Shown one piece after another: positions 49,630 to 62,807 of a stretch of DNA of 64,000 nt. A program made the translations under genes and the position numbers. Source of the DNA: Petrolisthes cinctipes (lineage: Eukaryota > Arthropoda > Malacostraca > Decapoda > Porcellanidae); the NCBI GenBank assembly GCA_033782935.1, contig JAWQEG010001220.1, positions 1,736,001-1,800,000 on the forward strand. The letters are read 5' to 3'. Positions within the stretch are counted from its first letter, which is position 1. Every line of letters starts with the position of its first letter. Below the pieces are notes generated by a model, which searched no databases, was not told where the DNA came from, and was given only the letters and a program-made list of their open reading frames with translations.

Positions 49630-52600
49630 TGAATTTGAGATATAAACGAGTGCAGAAGATGCATACACATGTTCAATTTGGGTACCTAAAATATCGATTT
49701 TTAGCATGTTTTTGGCCTGCATCTGAGTAGGCATGTACAGATCGCGTCTGGGACCCCAAAATATCGAATTTTCCGGTGTTTGGAGCCTGAATTTGAGATA
49801 TAAACGGGTAGAGAAGATGCATGCACATATCGACTTTTGGGCACATAAGAGATCGATTTTCAGTATGTTTTGGGCCTGTATTTTGAAAATACTCTAACAC
49901 GGAGTAGGCATGTACAGATCGCTTCTGGGACCCCAAAATATCGAATTTTTGGGTGTTATTAGCCTGAATTTGAGATATCGACTTTAAGCACCTAAAATAT
50001 CGATTTTTAGCATGTTTTGGGCCTATATTTTGAAAATATTCTAGCACAGAGTAGGCATGTACAGATCGCTTCTGGGACCCCAAAATATCGAATTTTCGGG
50101 TGTTTTGAGTCTGAATTTGAGATATAAACGGGTACAGAAGATGCATGCACATATCGACTTTTGGGCACCTAAAATATCGATTTTGAGCATGTTTTGGGTC
50201 TGTATCTTGAAAACATTCTAACTAGGAGTAGGGATGTACAGATCGCTTCTGGGACCCAAAAATACCGAATTTTCGGGTGTTTTGAGCCTGAATTTGAGAT
50301 ATAAACGGGTACAGAAGATGCATGCACATATCAACTTTGGACACTTAAAATATCGATTTTCAGCATGTTTTGGGCCTGTATTTTGAAAATATTCTAGCAC
50401 TGAGTAGGCATGTACAGATCGCTTCTGGGACCCCAAAATATCAAGTTTTTGGGTGTTTTGGACCTGAATTTGAGATATCGACTTTGGGCACCTAAAATAT
50501 CGATTTTTAGCATGTTTTGGGCCTTTATTTTGAAAATATTCTAGCACTGAGTAGGCATGTACAGATCGCTTCTGGGACCCCAAAATATCGAATTTTCGTG
50601 TGTTTTGAGCCTGAATTTGAGATATAAACGGGTACAGAAGATGCATGCACATATCGACTTTGGAGACTTAAAATATCGATTTTTGGCATGTTTTGAGCCT
50701 ATATTTTGAAAACATTCTAGCAATGACTAGACATGTACAGATCGCTTCTAAGATCCAAAATTATCAAATTTTCGGGTGTTTTGAAGTTGAATTTGAGATA
50801 TAAACGAGTGCAGAAGATGCATACACATGTTGACTTTGGGCACCTAAAATATCGATTTTCAGCATGTTTTGGGCCTTCATCTGAGTAGGCATGTACAGAT
50901 CGCTTCTGGGACCCCAAAATATCGAATTTTCGGGTGTTTGGAGCCTGAATTTAAGATATAAACGGGTACAGAAGATGCATCCACATATCGACTTTTGGGC
51001 ACCTAAAAGATCGATTTTCAGTATGTTTTGGGCCTGTAAATTGAAAATACTCTAACACGGAGTAGGCATGTACAGATCGCTTCTGGGACCACTAAATATC
51101 GAATTTTTGGGTGTTTTTGTCCTGAATTTGAGATATCGACTTTGGGCACCTAAAATATCGATTTTTAAGGATGTTTTAGGCATATGTTTTGAAAATATTC
51201 TAGCACTGAGTAGGCATGTACAGATCGCTTCTGGGACACAAAAATATCGAATTTTATGGTGTTTTGAGCCAAAATTTGAGATATACACGGGTACAGAAGA
51301 TGCATGCACATATCGACTTTTGGGCACCTAAAATATCGATTTTGAGCATGTTTTGGGTCTGTATCTTGAAAACATTCTAACTAGGAGTAGGGATGTACAG
51401 ATCGCTTCTGAGACCCAAAAATAACAAATTTTCGGGTGTTTCGAGCCTGAATTTGAGATATAAACGGGTACAGAAGATGCATGCACATATCGACTTTGGA
51501 CACTTAAAATATCGATTTTCAGCATGTTTTGGGCCTGTATTTTGAAAACATTCTAGCACTGAGTAGGCATGTACAGATCGCTTCTGGGACCACAAAATAT
51601 CGAGTTTTTGGGTGTTTTGGACCTGAATTTGAGATATTGACTTTGGGCACCTAAAATATCGATTTTTAGCATGTTGTGGGCCTATATTTATAAAATATTC
51701 TAGCACTGAGTAGGCATGTACAGATCGCTTCTGGGACCCCAAAATATCGATTTTTCGGGTGTTTTGAGCCTGAATTTGAGATACAAACGGGTACAGAAGA
51801 TGAATGCACATATTGACTTTGGGCACCTAAAATATCGATTTTCAGCATGTTTTGGGTCTGTATCTTGAGAACATTCTAACTAGGAGTAGGGATGTACAGA
51901 TCGCTTCTAGGACCCAAAAATACCGAATTTTCGGGTGTTTTGAGCCTGAATTTGAGATATAAACGGGTACAGAAGATGCATGCACATATTGAATTTGGGC
52001 ACCTAAAATATCGATTTTCAGCATGTTTTGGGCCTGTATTTTGAAAATACTCTAACTAGGAGTAGGCATGTACAGATCGCTTCTGGGACCCAAAAATATA
52101 GATTTTTCGGGTGTTTTGAGCCTGAATTTGAGATATAAACGGGTACAGAAGATGCATGCACATATCGACTTTTGGGCACCTAAAAGATCGATTTTCAGTA
52201 TGTTTTGGGCCTGTATTTTGAAAATACTCTAACACGGAGTAGGCATGTACAGATCGCTTCTGGGACCCCAAAATATAGAATTTTAGGGTGTTTTTGGCCT
52301 GAATTTGAGATATCGACTTTGGGCACCTAAAATATCGATTTTTAGCATGTTTTGGGCCTATATTTTGAAAATATTCTAGCACTAAGTAAGCATGTACAGA
52401 TCGCTTCTGGGTCCCCAAAATATCGAATTTTCGGGTGCTTTGAGTCTGAATTTGAGATATAAAAGGGTACAGAAGATGCATGCACATATTGAATTTGGGA
52501 ACCTAAAATATCGATTTTCAGCATGTTTTGGGCCTGTATTTTGAAAATACTCTAACTAGGAGTAGGCATGTACAGATCGCTTCTGGGACCCAAAAATATA

Positions 52601-53633
52601 GATTTTTCGAGTGTTTTGAGGTTGAATTTGAGATATAAACGAGTGCAGAAGATGCATACACATGTTCAATTTGGGTACCTAAAATATCGATTTTTAGCAT
52701 GTTTTTGGACTGCATATGAGTAGGCATGTACAGATCGCTACTGGGACCCCAAAATATCGAATTTTCGGTTGTTTGGAGCCTGAATTTGAGATATAAACGG
52801 GTACAGAAGATGCATTCACATATCGACTTTTGGGCACCTAAAAGATCGATTTTCAGTATGTTTTGGGCCTGTATTTTGAAAATACTCTAACACGGAGTAG
52901 GCATGTACAGTTCGCTTCTGGGACCCCAAAATATCGAATTTTCGGGTGTTTTGGGCCTGAATTTGAAATATCGACTTTGGGCACCTAAAATATCGATTTT
53001 TAGCATGGTTTGGGCCAATATTTTGAAAATATTCTAGCACTGAGTAGGCATGTACAGATCGCTTCTGGGACCCCAAAATATCGAATTTTCGGGTATTTGG
53101 AGCCTGAATTTGAGATATAAACGGGTACAAAAGATGCATGCACATATCAACTTTTGGGCACCTAAAATATCGATTTTGAGCATGTTTTAAGTCTGTATCT
53201 TGAAAACATTCTAACTAGGAGTAGGGATGTACAGATCGCTTCTAGGACCCAAAAATACCGAATTTTCGGGTGTTTTGAGCCTGAATTTGAGATATAAACG
53301 GGTACAGAAGATGCATGCACATATTGAATTTGGGCACCTAAAATATCGATTTTCAGCATGTTTTGGGCCTGTATTATGAAAATACTCTAACTAGGAGTAG
53401 GCATGTACATATCGCTTCTGGGACCCCAAAATATCGAATTTTCGGGTGTTTTGAGCCTGAATATGAGATATAAATGGGTACAGAAGATGCATGCACTTAT
53501 CGACTTTGGACACTTAAAATATCGATTTTTAGCATGTTTTGAGCCTATACTTTGAAAACATTCTAGCACTGACTAGACATGTACAGATCGCTTCTGGGAC
53601 CCAAAATTATCGAATTTTCGGGTGTTTTGAGGT
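49630..53633 (+). repeat. 4-kb duplicated block, copy 1
   Basis: Landmarks pair with copy 2 at 4004 bp from 49.63 to 51.3 kb and 4003 bp to 51.85 kb. Shared marks are GGGTGTTATTAGCC, CTTTAAGCACC, GGACCACTAAATATCG, AAGGATGTTTTAGGCATATG and TAGCATGTTGTGGGCC. After 51.85 kb copy 2 contains extra monomers. Confidence 0.92.
52360..52374. other. 15-bp perfect dyad in the B-half linker
   Basis: ATATTTTGAAAATAT is a perfect inverted repeat with 7-bp arms and a single central base. The motif, exact or with one or two changes, occurs in nearly every B half and is disrupted in M units. Short dyads and A/T tracts can favour bent DNA or cruciform extrusion. Any role here is inference. Confidence 0.7.
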
Positions 53634-56600
53634 TGAATTTGAGATATAAACGAGTGCAGAAGATGCATACACATGTTCAATTTGGGTACCTAAAATATCG
53701 AGTTTTAGCATGTTTTAAGCCTGCATCTGAGTAGGCATGTACAGATCGCTTCTGGGACCCCAAAATATCGAATTTTCGGTTGTTTGGAGCCTGAATTTGA
53801 GATATAAACGGGTAGAGAAGATGCATGCACATATCGACTATTGGGCAACTAAAAGATCGATTTTCAGTATGTTTTGGGCCTGTATTTTGAAAATACTCTA
53901 ACACGGAGTAGGCATGTACAGATCGCTTCTGGGACCCCAAAATATCGAATTTTTGGGTGTTATTAGCCTGAATTTGAGATATCGACTTTAAGCACCTAAA
54001 ATATCGATTTTTAGCATGTTTTGGGCCTATATTTTGAAAATATTCTAGCACAGAGTAGGCATGTACAGATCGCTTCTGGGACCCCAAAATATCGAATTTT
54101 CGGGTGTTTTGAGTCTGAATTTGAGATATAAACGGGTACAGAAGATGCATGCACATATCGACTTTTGGGCACCTAAAATATCGATTTTGAGCATGTTTTG
54201 GGTCTGTATCTTGAAAACATTCTAACTAGGAGTAGGGATGTACAGATCGCTTCTGGGACCCAAAAATACCGAATTTTCGGGTGTTTTGAGCCTGAATTTG
54301 AGATATAAACGGGTACAGAAGATGCATGCACATATCGACTTTGGACACTTAAAATATCGATTTTCAGCATGTTTTGGGCCTGTATTTTGAAAATATTCTA
54401 GCACTGAGTAGGCATGTACAGATCGCTTCTGGGACCCCAAAATATCAAGTTTTTGGGTGTTTTGGACCTGAATTTGAGATATCGACTTTGGGCACCTAAA
54501 ATATCGATTTTTAGCATGTTTTGGGCCTATATTTTGAAAATATTCTAGCACTGAGTAGGCATGTACAGATCGCTTCTGGGACCCCAAAATATCGAATTTT
54601 CGTGTGTTTTGAGCCTGAATTTGAGATATAAACGGGTACAGAAGATGCATGCACATATCGACTTTGGACACTTAAAATATCGATTTTTGGCATGTTTTGA
54701 GCCTATATTTTGAAAACATTCTAGCAATGACTAGACATGTACAGATCGCTTCTATGATCCAAAATTATCAAATTTTCGGGTGTTTTGAAGTTGAATTTGA
54801 GATATAAACGAGTGCAGAAGATGCATACACATGTTGACTTTGGGCACCTAAAATATCGATTTTCAGCATGTTTTGGGCCTTCATCTGAGTAGGCATGTAC
54901 AGATCGCTTCTGGGACCCCAAAATATCGAATTTTCGGGTGTTTGGAGCCTGAATTTAAGATATAAACGGGTACAGAAGATGCATCCACATATCGACTTTT
55001 GGGCACCTAAAAGATCGATTATCAGTATGTTTTGGGCCTGTAAATTGAAAATACTCTAACACGGAATAGGCATGTACAGATCGCTTCTGGGACCACTAAA
55101 TATCGAATTTTTGGGTGTTTTTGTCCTGAATTTGAGATATCGACTTTGGGCACCTAAAATATCGATTTTTAAGGATGTTTTAGGCATATGTTTTGAAAAT
55201 ATTCTAGCACTGAGTAGGCATGTACAGATCGCTTCTGGGACCCAAAAATATCGAATTTTATGTTGTTTTGAGCCAAAATTTGAGATATAAACGGGTACAG
55301 AAGATGCATGCACATATCGAGTTTTGGGCACCTAAATATCGATTTTGAGCATGTTTTGGGTCTGTATCTTGAAAACATTCTAACAAGGAGTAGGGATGTA
55401 CAGATCGCTTCTGGGACCAAAAAATAACAAATTTTCATGTGTTTCGAGCCTGAATTTGAGATATAAACGGGTACAGAAGATGCATGCACATATCGACTTT
55501 GGACACTTAAAATATCGATTTTCAGCATGTTTTGGGCCTGTATTTTGAAAACATTCTAGCACTGAGTAGGCATGTACAGATCGCTTCTGGGACCACAAAA
55601 TATCGAGTTTTTGGGTGTTTTGGACCTGAATTTGAGATATTGACTTTGGGCACCTAAAATATCGATTTTTAGCATGTTGTGGGCCTATATTTTGAAAATA
55701 TTCTAGCACTGAGTAGGCATGTACAGATCGCTTCTGGGACCCCTAAATATCGATTTTTCGGGTGTTTTGAGCCTGAATTTGAGATACAAACGGGTACAGA
55801 AGATGAATGCACATATTGACTTTGGGCACCTAAAATATCGATTTTCAGCATGTTTTGGGCCTGTATATTGAAAATACTCTAACTAGGATTAGGCATGTAC
55901 AGATCGCTTCTGGGAACCAAAAATATTGAATTTTCGGGTGTTTTGAGCCTGAATTTGAGATATAAACGGGTACAGAAGATGCATGCACATATCGACTTTG
56001 GACACTTAAAATATCGATTTTAAGCATGTTTTGGGTCTGTATCTTGAGAACATTCTAACTAGGAGTAGGGATGTATAGATCGCTTCTAGGACCCAAAAAT
56101 ACCGAATTTTCGGGTGTTTTGAGCCTGAATTTGAGATATAAACGGGTACAGAAGATGCATGCACATATTGAATTTGGGCACCTAAAATATCGATTTTCAG
56201 CATGTTTTGGGCCTGTATTTTGAAAATACTCTAACTAGGAGTAGGCATGTACAGATCGCTTCTGGGACCCAAAAATATAGATTTTTCGGGTGTTTTGAGC
56301 CTGAATTTGAGATATAAACGGGTACAGAAGATGCATGCACATATCGACTTTTGGGCACCTAAAAGATCGATTTTCAGTATGTTTTGGGCCTGTATTTTGA
56401 AAATACTCTAACACGGAGTAGGCATGTACAGATCGCTTCTGGGACCCCAAAATATCGAATTTTAGGGTGTTTTTGGCCTGAATTTGAGATATCGACTTTG
56501 GGCACCTAAAATATCGATTTTTAGCATGTTTTGGGCCTATATTTTGAAAATATTCTAGCACTGAGTAGGCATGTACAGATCGCTTCTGGGACCCCAAAAA

Positions 56601-58312
56601 ATCGAATTTTCGGGTGTTTTAAGCCTGAATTTGAGATATAAACGGGTACAGAAGATGCATGCACATATCGACTTTTGGGCACCTAAAAGATCGATTTTCA
56701 GTATGTTTTGAGCCTGTTTTTTGAAAATACTCTAACACGGAGTAGGCATGTACAGTTCGCTTCTGGGACTCCAAAATATCGAATTTTCGGGTGTTTTGGG
56801 CCTGAATTTGAGATATCGACTTTGGGGACCTAAAATATCGATTTTTAGCATGTTTTGGGCCTATATTTTGATAATTTTCTAGCACTAAGTAGGCATGTAC
56901 AGATCGCTTCTGGGCCCACAAAATATCGAATTTTCGGGTGCTTTGAGTCTGAATTTGAGATATAAAAGGGTACAGAAGATGCATGCACATATTGAATTTG
57001 GGAACCTAAAATATCGATTTTCAGCATGTTTTGGGCCTGTATTTTGAAAATACTCTAACTAGGAGTAGGCATGTACAGATCGCTTCTGGGACCCAAAAAT
57101 ATAGATTTTTCGGGTGTTTTGAGCCTGAATTTGAGATATAAACGGGTACAGAAGATGCATGCACATATCGACTTTGGACACTTAAAATATCGATTTTTAG
57201 CATGTTTTAAGCCTATATTTTGAAAACATTCTAGCACTGACTAGACATGTACAGATCGCTTCTGGGACCCCAAATTATCGAATTTTCGAGTGTTTTGAGG
57301 TTGAATTTGAGATATAAACGAGTGCAGAAGATGCATACACATGTTCAATTTGGGTACCTAAAATATCGATTTTTAGCATGTTTTTGGACTGCATATGAGT
57401 AGGCATGTACAGATCGCTACTGGGACCCCAAAATATCGAATTTTCGGTTGTTTGGAGCCTGAATTTGAGATATAAACGGGTACAGAAGATGCATTCACAT
57501 ATCGACTTTTGGGCACCTAAAAGATCGATTTTCAGTATGTTTTGGGCCTGTATTTTGAAAATACTCTAACACGGAGTAGGCATGTACAGTTCGCTTCTGG
57601 GACCCCAAAATATCGAATTTTCGGGTGTTTTGGGCCTGAATTTGAAATATCGACTTTGGGCACCTAAAATATCGATTTTTAGCATGGTTTGGGCCAATAT
57701 TTTGAAAACATTCTAGCACTGAGTAGGCATGTACAGATCGCTTCTGGGACCCCAAAATATCGAATTTTCGGGTATTTGGAGCCTGAATTTGAGATATAAA
57801 CGGGTACAAAAGATGCATGCACATATCAACTTTTGGGCACCTAAAATATCGATTTTGAGCATGTTTTAAGTCTGTATCTTGAAAACATTCTAACTAGGAG
57901 TAGGGATGTACAGATCGCATCTAGGACCCAAAAATACCGAATTTTCGGGTGTTTTGAGCCTGAATTTGAGATATAAACGGGTACAGAAGATGCATGCACA
58001 TATTGAATTTGGGCACCTAAAATATCGATTTTCCGCATGTTTTGGGCCTGTATTTTGAAAATACTCTAACTAGGAGTAGGCATGTACATATCGCTTCTGG
58101 GACCCCAAAATATCGAATTTTCGGGTGTTTTGAGCCTGAATATGAGATATAAATGGGTACAGAAGATGCATGCACTTATCGACTTTGGACACTTAAAATA
58201 TCGATTTTTAGCATGTTTTGAGCCTATACTTTGAAAACATTCTAGCACTGACTAGACATGTACAGATCGCTTCTGGGACCCAAAATTATCGAATTTTCGG
58301 GTGTTTTGGGGT
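53634..58312 (+). repeat. 4-kb duplicated block, copy 2, expanded to about 4.68 kb
   Basis: The offset grows 4003 to 4179 to 4503 to 4679. These steps are one 176-bp unit (about 55.85-56.02 kb), 324 bp equal to a 177 plus a 147 unit (about 56.57-56.9 kb), and one further 176-bp unit (about 57.1-57.28 kb). A third, partial copy begins at about 58.31 kb (CGAGTTTTAGCATG at 53700, 58379 and 60738). Confidence 0.9.
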
Positions 58313-59475
58313 TGAATTTGAGATATAAACGAGTGCAGAAGATGCATACACATGTTCAATTTGGGTACCTAAAATATCGAGTTTTAGCATGTTTTAAGCC
58401 TGCATCTGAGTAGGCATGTACAGATCGCTTCTGGGACCCCAAAATATCGAATTTTCGGCTGTTTGGAGCAAGAATTTGAGATATAAACGGGTACAGAAGA
58501 TGCATGCACATATCGACTTTTGGGCAATTAAAGATCGATTTTCAGTATGTTTTGGGCCTGTATTTTGAAAATACTCTAACACGGAGTAGGCATGTACAGA
58601 TCGCTTCTGGGACCCCAAAATATCGAATTTTTGGGTGTTTTTGGCCTGAATTTGAGATATCGACTTTGGGCACCTAAAATCTCGATTTTTAGCATGTTTT
58701 GGGCCTGTATTTTGAAAATACTCTAACACGGAGTAGGCATGTACAGTTCGCTTCTGGGACCCCAAAATATCGAATTTTCGGGTGTTTTGAGTCTGAATTT
58801 GAGATATAAACGGGTACAGAAGATGCATGCACATATCGACTTTTGGGCACCTAAAATATCGATTTTCAGCATGTTTTGGGCCTGTATTTTGAAAATACTC
58901 TAACTAGGAGTAGGCATGTACAGATCGCTTCTGGGACCCAAAAATATCGAATTTTCGGGTGTTTTGAGCCTGAATTTGAGATATAAACGGGTACAGAAAA
59001 TGCATGCACATATCGACTTTGGACACTTAAAATATCGATTTTTAGCATGTTTTGAGCCTATATTTTGAAAACATTCTAGCACTGACTAGACATGTACATA
59101 TCGCTTCTGGGACCCAAAATTATCGAATTTTCGGGTGTTTTGAGGTTGAATTTGAGATATAAACGAGTGCAGAAGATGCATACACATGTTCAATTTGGGT
59201 ACCTAAAATATCGATTTTTAGCATGTTTTTGGCCTGCATCTGAGTAGGCATGTACAGATCGCTTCTGGGATCCCAAAATATCGAATTTTCGGGTGTTTGG
59301 AGCCTGAATTTGAGATATAAACGGGTACAGAAGATGCATGCACATATCGACTTTTGGGCACCTAAAATATCGATTTTGAGCATGTTTTGGGTCTGTATCT
59401 TGAAAATATTCTAACTAGTAGTAGGGATGTACAGATCGCTTCAAAGACCCAAAAATACCACATTTTCGGGTGTTT
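57120..59475 (+). repeat. 2357-bp higher-order unit, copy 1
   Basis: This repeats at 59476-61833; landmarks pair at 2356, then 2358. Marks are CCCCAAATTATCGAATTTTC, GGACTGCATATGAG, CGCTACTGGGACC, TAGCATGGTTTGGGCC, GTTTTAAGTCTG and AAAATCTCGATTTTTAG. It overlaps the end of the 4-kb block copy 2, so the two duplications are nested. Confidence 0.91.
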
Positions 59476-61833
59476 TGAGCCTGAATTTGAGATATAAACG
59501 GGTACAGAAGATGCATGCACATATCGACTTTGGACACTTAAAATATCGATTTTTAGCATGTTTTAAGCCTATATTTTGAAAACATTCTAGCACTGACTAG
59601 ACATGTACAGATCGCTTCTGGGACCCCAAATTATCGAATTTTCGAGTGTTTTGAGGTTGAATTTGAGACATAAACGAGTGCCGAAGATGCATACACATGT
59701 TCAATTTGGGTACCTAAAATATCGGTTTTTAGCATGTTTTTGGACTGCATATGAGTAGGCATGTACAGATCGCTACTGGGACCCCAAAATATCGAATTTT
59801 CGGTTGTTTGGAGCCTGAATTTGAGATATAAACGGGTACAGAAGATGCATTCACATATCGACTTTTGGGCACCTAAAAGATCGATTTTCAGTATGTTTTG
59901 GGCCTGTATTTTGAAAATACTCTAACACGGAGTAGGCATGTACAGTTCGCTTCTGGGACCCCAAAATATCGAATTTTCGGGTGTTTTGGGCCTGAATTTG
60001 AAATATCGACTTTGGGCACCTAAAATATCGATTTTTAGCATGGTTTGGGCCAATATTTTGAAAATATTCTAGCACTGAGTAGGCATGTACAGATCGCTTC
60101 TGGGACCCCAAAATATCGAATTTTCGGGTATTTGGAGCCTGAATTTGAGATATAAACGGGTACAAAAGATGCATGCACATATCAACTTTTGGGCACCTAA
60201 AATATCGATTTTGAGCATGTTTTAAGTCTGTATCTTGAAAACATTCTAACTAGGAGTAGGGATGTACAGATCGCTTCTAGGACCCAAAAATACCGAATTT
60301 TCGGGTGTTTTGAGCCTGAATTTGAGATATAAACGGGTACAGAAGATGCATGCACATATTGAATTTGGGCACCTAAAATATCGATTTTCAGCATGTTTTG
60401 GGCCTGTATTTTGAAAATACTCTAACTAGGAGTAGGCATGTACATATCGCTTCTGGGACCCCAAAATATCGAATTTTCGGGTGTTTTGAGCCTGAATATG
60501 AGATATAAATGGGTACAGAAGATGCATGCACTTATCGACTTTGGACACTTAAAATATCGATTTTTAGCATGTTTTGAGCCTATACTTTGAAAACATTCTA
60601 GCACTGACTAGACATGTACAGATCGCTTCTGGGACCCAAAATTATCGAATTTTCGGGTGTTTTGAGGTTTAATTTGAGATATAAACGAGTGCAGAAGATG
60701 CATACACATGTTCAATTTGGGTACCTAAAATATCGAGTTTTAGCATGTTTTAAGCCTGCATCTGCGTAGGCATGTACAGATCGCTTCTGGGACCCCAAAA
60801 TATCGAATTTTCGGTTGTATGGAGCCTGAATTTGAGATATAAACGGGTACAGAAGATGCATGCACATATCGACTTTTGGGCAACTAAAAGATCGATTTTT
60901 TAGTATGTTTTGGGCCTGTATTTTGAAAATACTCTAACACGGAGTAGGCATGTACAGATCGCTTCTGGGACCCCAAAATATCGAATTTTTGGGTGTTTTT
61001 GGCCTGAATTTGAGATATCGACTTTGGGCACCTAAAATCTCGATTTTTAGCATGTTTTGGGCCTGTATTTTGAAAATACTCTAACACGGAGTAGGCATGT
61101 ACAGTTCGCTTCTGGGACCCCAAAATATCGAATTTTCGGGTGTTTTGAGTCTGAATTTGAGATATAAACGGGTACAGAAGATGCATGCACATATCGACTT
61201 TTGGGCACCTAAAATATCGATTTTCAGCATGTTTTGGGCCTGTATTTTGAAAATACTCTAACTAGGAGTAGGCATGTACAGATCGCTTCTGGGACCCAAA
61301 AATATCGAATTTTCGGGTGTTTTGAGCCTGAATTTGAGATATAAACGGGTACAGAAAATGCATGCACATATCGACTTTGGACACTTAAAATATCGATTTT
61401 TAGCATGTTTTGAGCCTATATTTTGAAAACATTCTAGCACTGACTAGACATGTACATATCGCTTCTGGGACCCAAAATTATCGAATTTTCGGGTGTTTTG
61501 AGGTTGAATTTGAGATATAAACGAGTGCAGAAGATGCATACACATGTTCAATTTGGGTACCTAAAATATCGATTTTTAGCATGTTTTTGGCCTGCATCTG
61601 AGTAGGCATGTACAGATCGCTTCTGGGATCCCAAAATATCGAATTTTCGGGTGTTTGGAGCCTGAATTTGAGATATAAACGGGTACAGAAGATGCATGCA
61701 CATATCGACTTTTGGGCACCTAAAATATCGATTTTGAGCATGTTTTGGGTCTGTACCTTGAAAATATTCTAACTAGTAGTAGGGATGTACAGATCGCTTC
61801 TAGGACCCAAAAATACCAAATTTTCGGGTGTTT
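59476..61833 (+). repeat. 2357-bp higher-order unit, copy 2
   Basis: This is the tandem copy of 57120-59475 with few changes: GCATCTGCGTAGG (60765), GATTTTTTAGTATG (+T run, about 60896) and a loss of part of one unit near 61190. The offset drift from 2356 to 2358 is explained by the small indels near 60.88 kb. Confidence 0.91.
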
Positions 61834-62309
61834 TGAGCCTGAATTTGAGATATAAACGGGTACAGAAGATGCATGCACATATTGACTTTTCGCACCTAAA
61901 GTATCGATTTTCAGCATGTTTTGGGCCTGTATTTTGAAAATACTCTAACTAGGAGTAGGCATGTACAGATAGCTTCTGGGACCTCAAAATATCGAATTTT
62001 CGGGTGTTTTGAGCCTGAATATGAGATATAAATGGGTACAGAAGATGCATGCACATATCGACTTTGGACACTTAAAATATCGATTTTTAGCATGTTTTGA
62101 GCCTATATTTTGAAAACATTCTAGCACTGACTAGACATGTACAGATCGCTTCTGGGACCCAAAATTATCGAATTTTCGGGTGTTTTGAGGTTGAATTTGA
62201 GATATAAACAGGTACAGAAGATACATTTACATATCGACTTTTGGGCACCTAAAAGATCGATTTTCAGTATGTTTTGAGCTTGTATTTTGAAAATACTCTA
62301 ACACGGAGT
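60946..62309 (+). repeat. Eight-mer unit of 1364 bp, copy 1
   Basis: From landmark 61268 the lengths are 176, 158, 177, 176, 176, 177, 147 and 177, summing to 1364. Marks are AAAATCTCGATTTTTAG, ACAGAAAATGCATGC, CTAGTAGTAGGGATG, ATATGAGATATAAATGGG and AACAGGTACAGAAGATAC. It overlaps the right copy of the 2357-bp pair. Confidence 0.92.
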
Positions 62310-62454
62310 AGGCATGTACAGATCGCATCTGGGACCCCAAAATATCGAATTTTTGGGTGTTTTTGGCCTGAATTTGAGATATCGACTTTGGGCACCTAAA
62401 ATCTCGATTTTTAGCATGTTTTGACCCTATATTTTGAAAATACTCTAACACGGA
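62308..62454 (+). repeat. Representative S monomer, 147 bp (A-half linker deleted)
   Basis: Compared with L units, 29 bp are missing from the first half: GAGATAT runs straight into CGACTTTGGGCACC at about 62378-62384. The lost block starts at the ATAT before AAACGGGTACAG and ends before a second ATAT, so the deletion lies between 4-bp direct repeats, as expected for slippage or short-homology repair. S units recur throughout the window, usually as one or two per higher-order unit, and carry their own linked variants (GGGCCTGAATTTGAGATATC). They were therefore inherited by copying, not deleted afresh each time. Confidence 0.93.
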
Positions 62455-62631
62455 GTAGGCATGTACAGTTCGCTTCTGGGACCCCAAAATATCAAATTTT
62501 CGGGTGTTTTGAGTCTGAATTTGAGATATAAACGGGTACAGAAGATGCATGCACATATCGACTTTTGGGCACCTAAAATATCGATTTTCAGCATGTTTTG
62601 GGCCTGTATTTTGAAAATACTCTAACTAGGA

Positions 62632-62807
62632 GTAGGCATGTACAGATCGCTTCTGGGACCCAAAAATATCGAATTTTCGGGTGTTTTGAGCCTGAATTTG
62701 AGATATAAACGGGTACAGAAAATGCATGCACATATCGACTTTGGACACTTAAAATATCGATTTTTAGCATGTTTTGAGCCTATATTTTGAAAACATTCTA
62801 GCACTGA
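62632..62807 (+). repeat. Representative L monomer, 176 bp
   Basis: This is a clean example of the commonest class, measured from the G of GTAGGCATG to the same base of the next unit. It contains both half-monomer cores. One core follows GGGACCC and the other follows GGACACTT. Between them lies the linker with AAACGGGTACAG and TGCATGCAC. The unit ends in ATTCTAGCACTGACTAG. It carries one ClaI-type ATCGAT and three TCGA sites. Confidence 0.95.
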
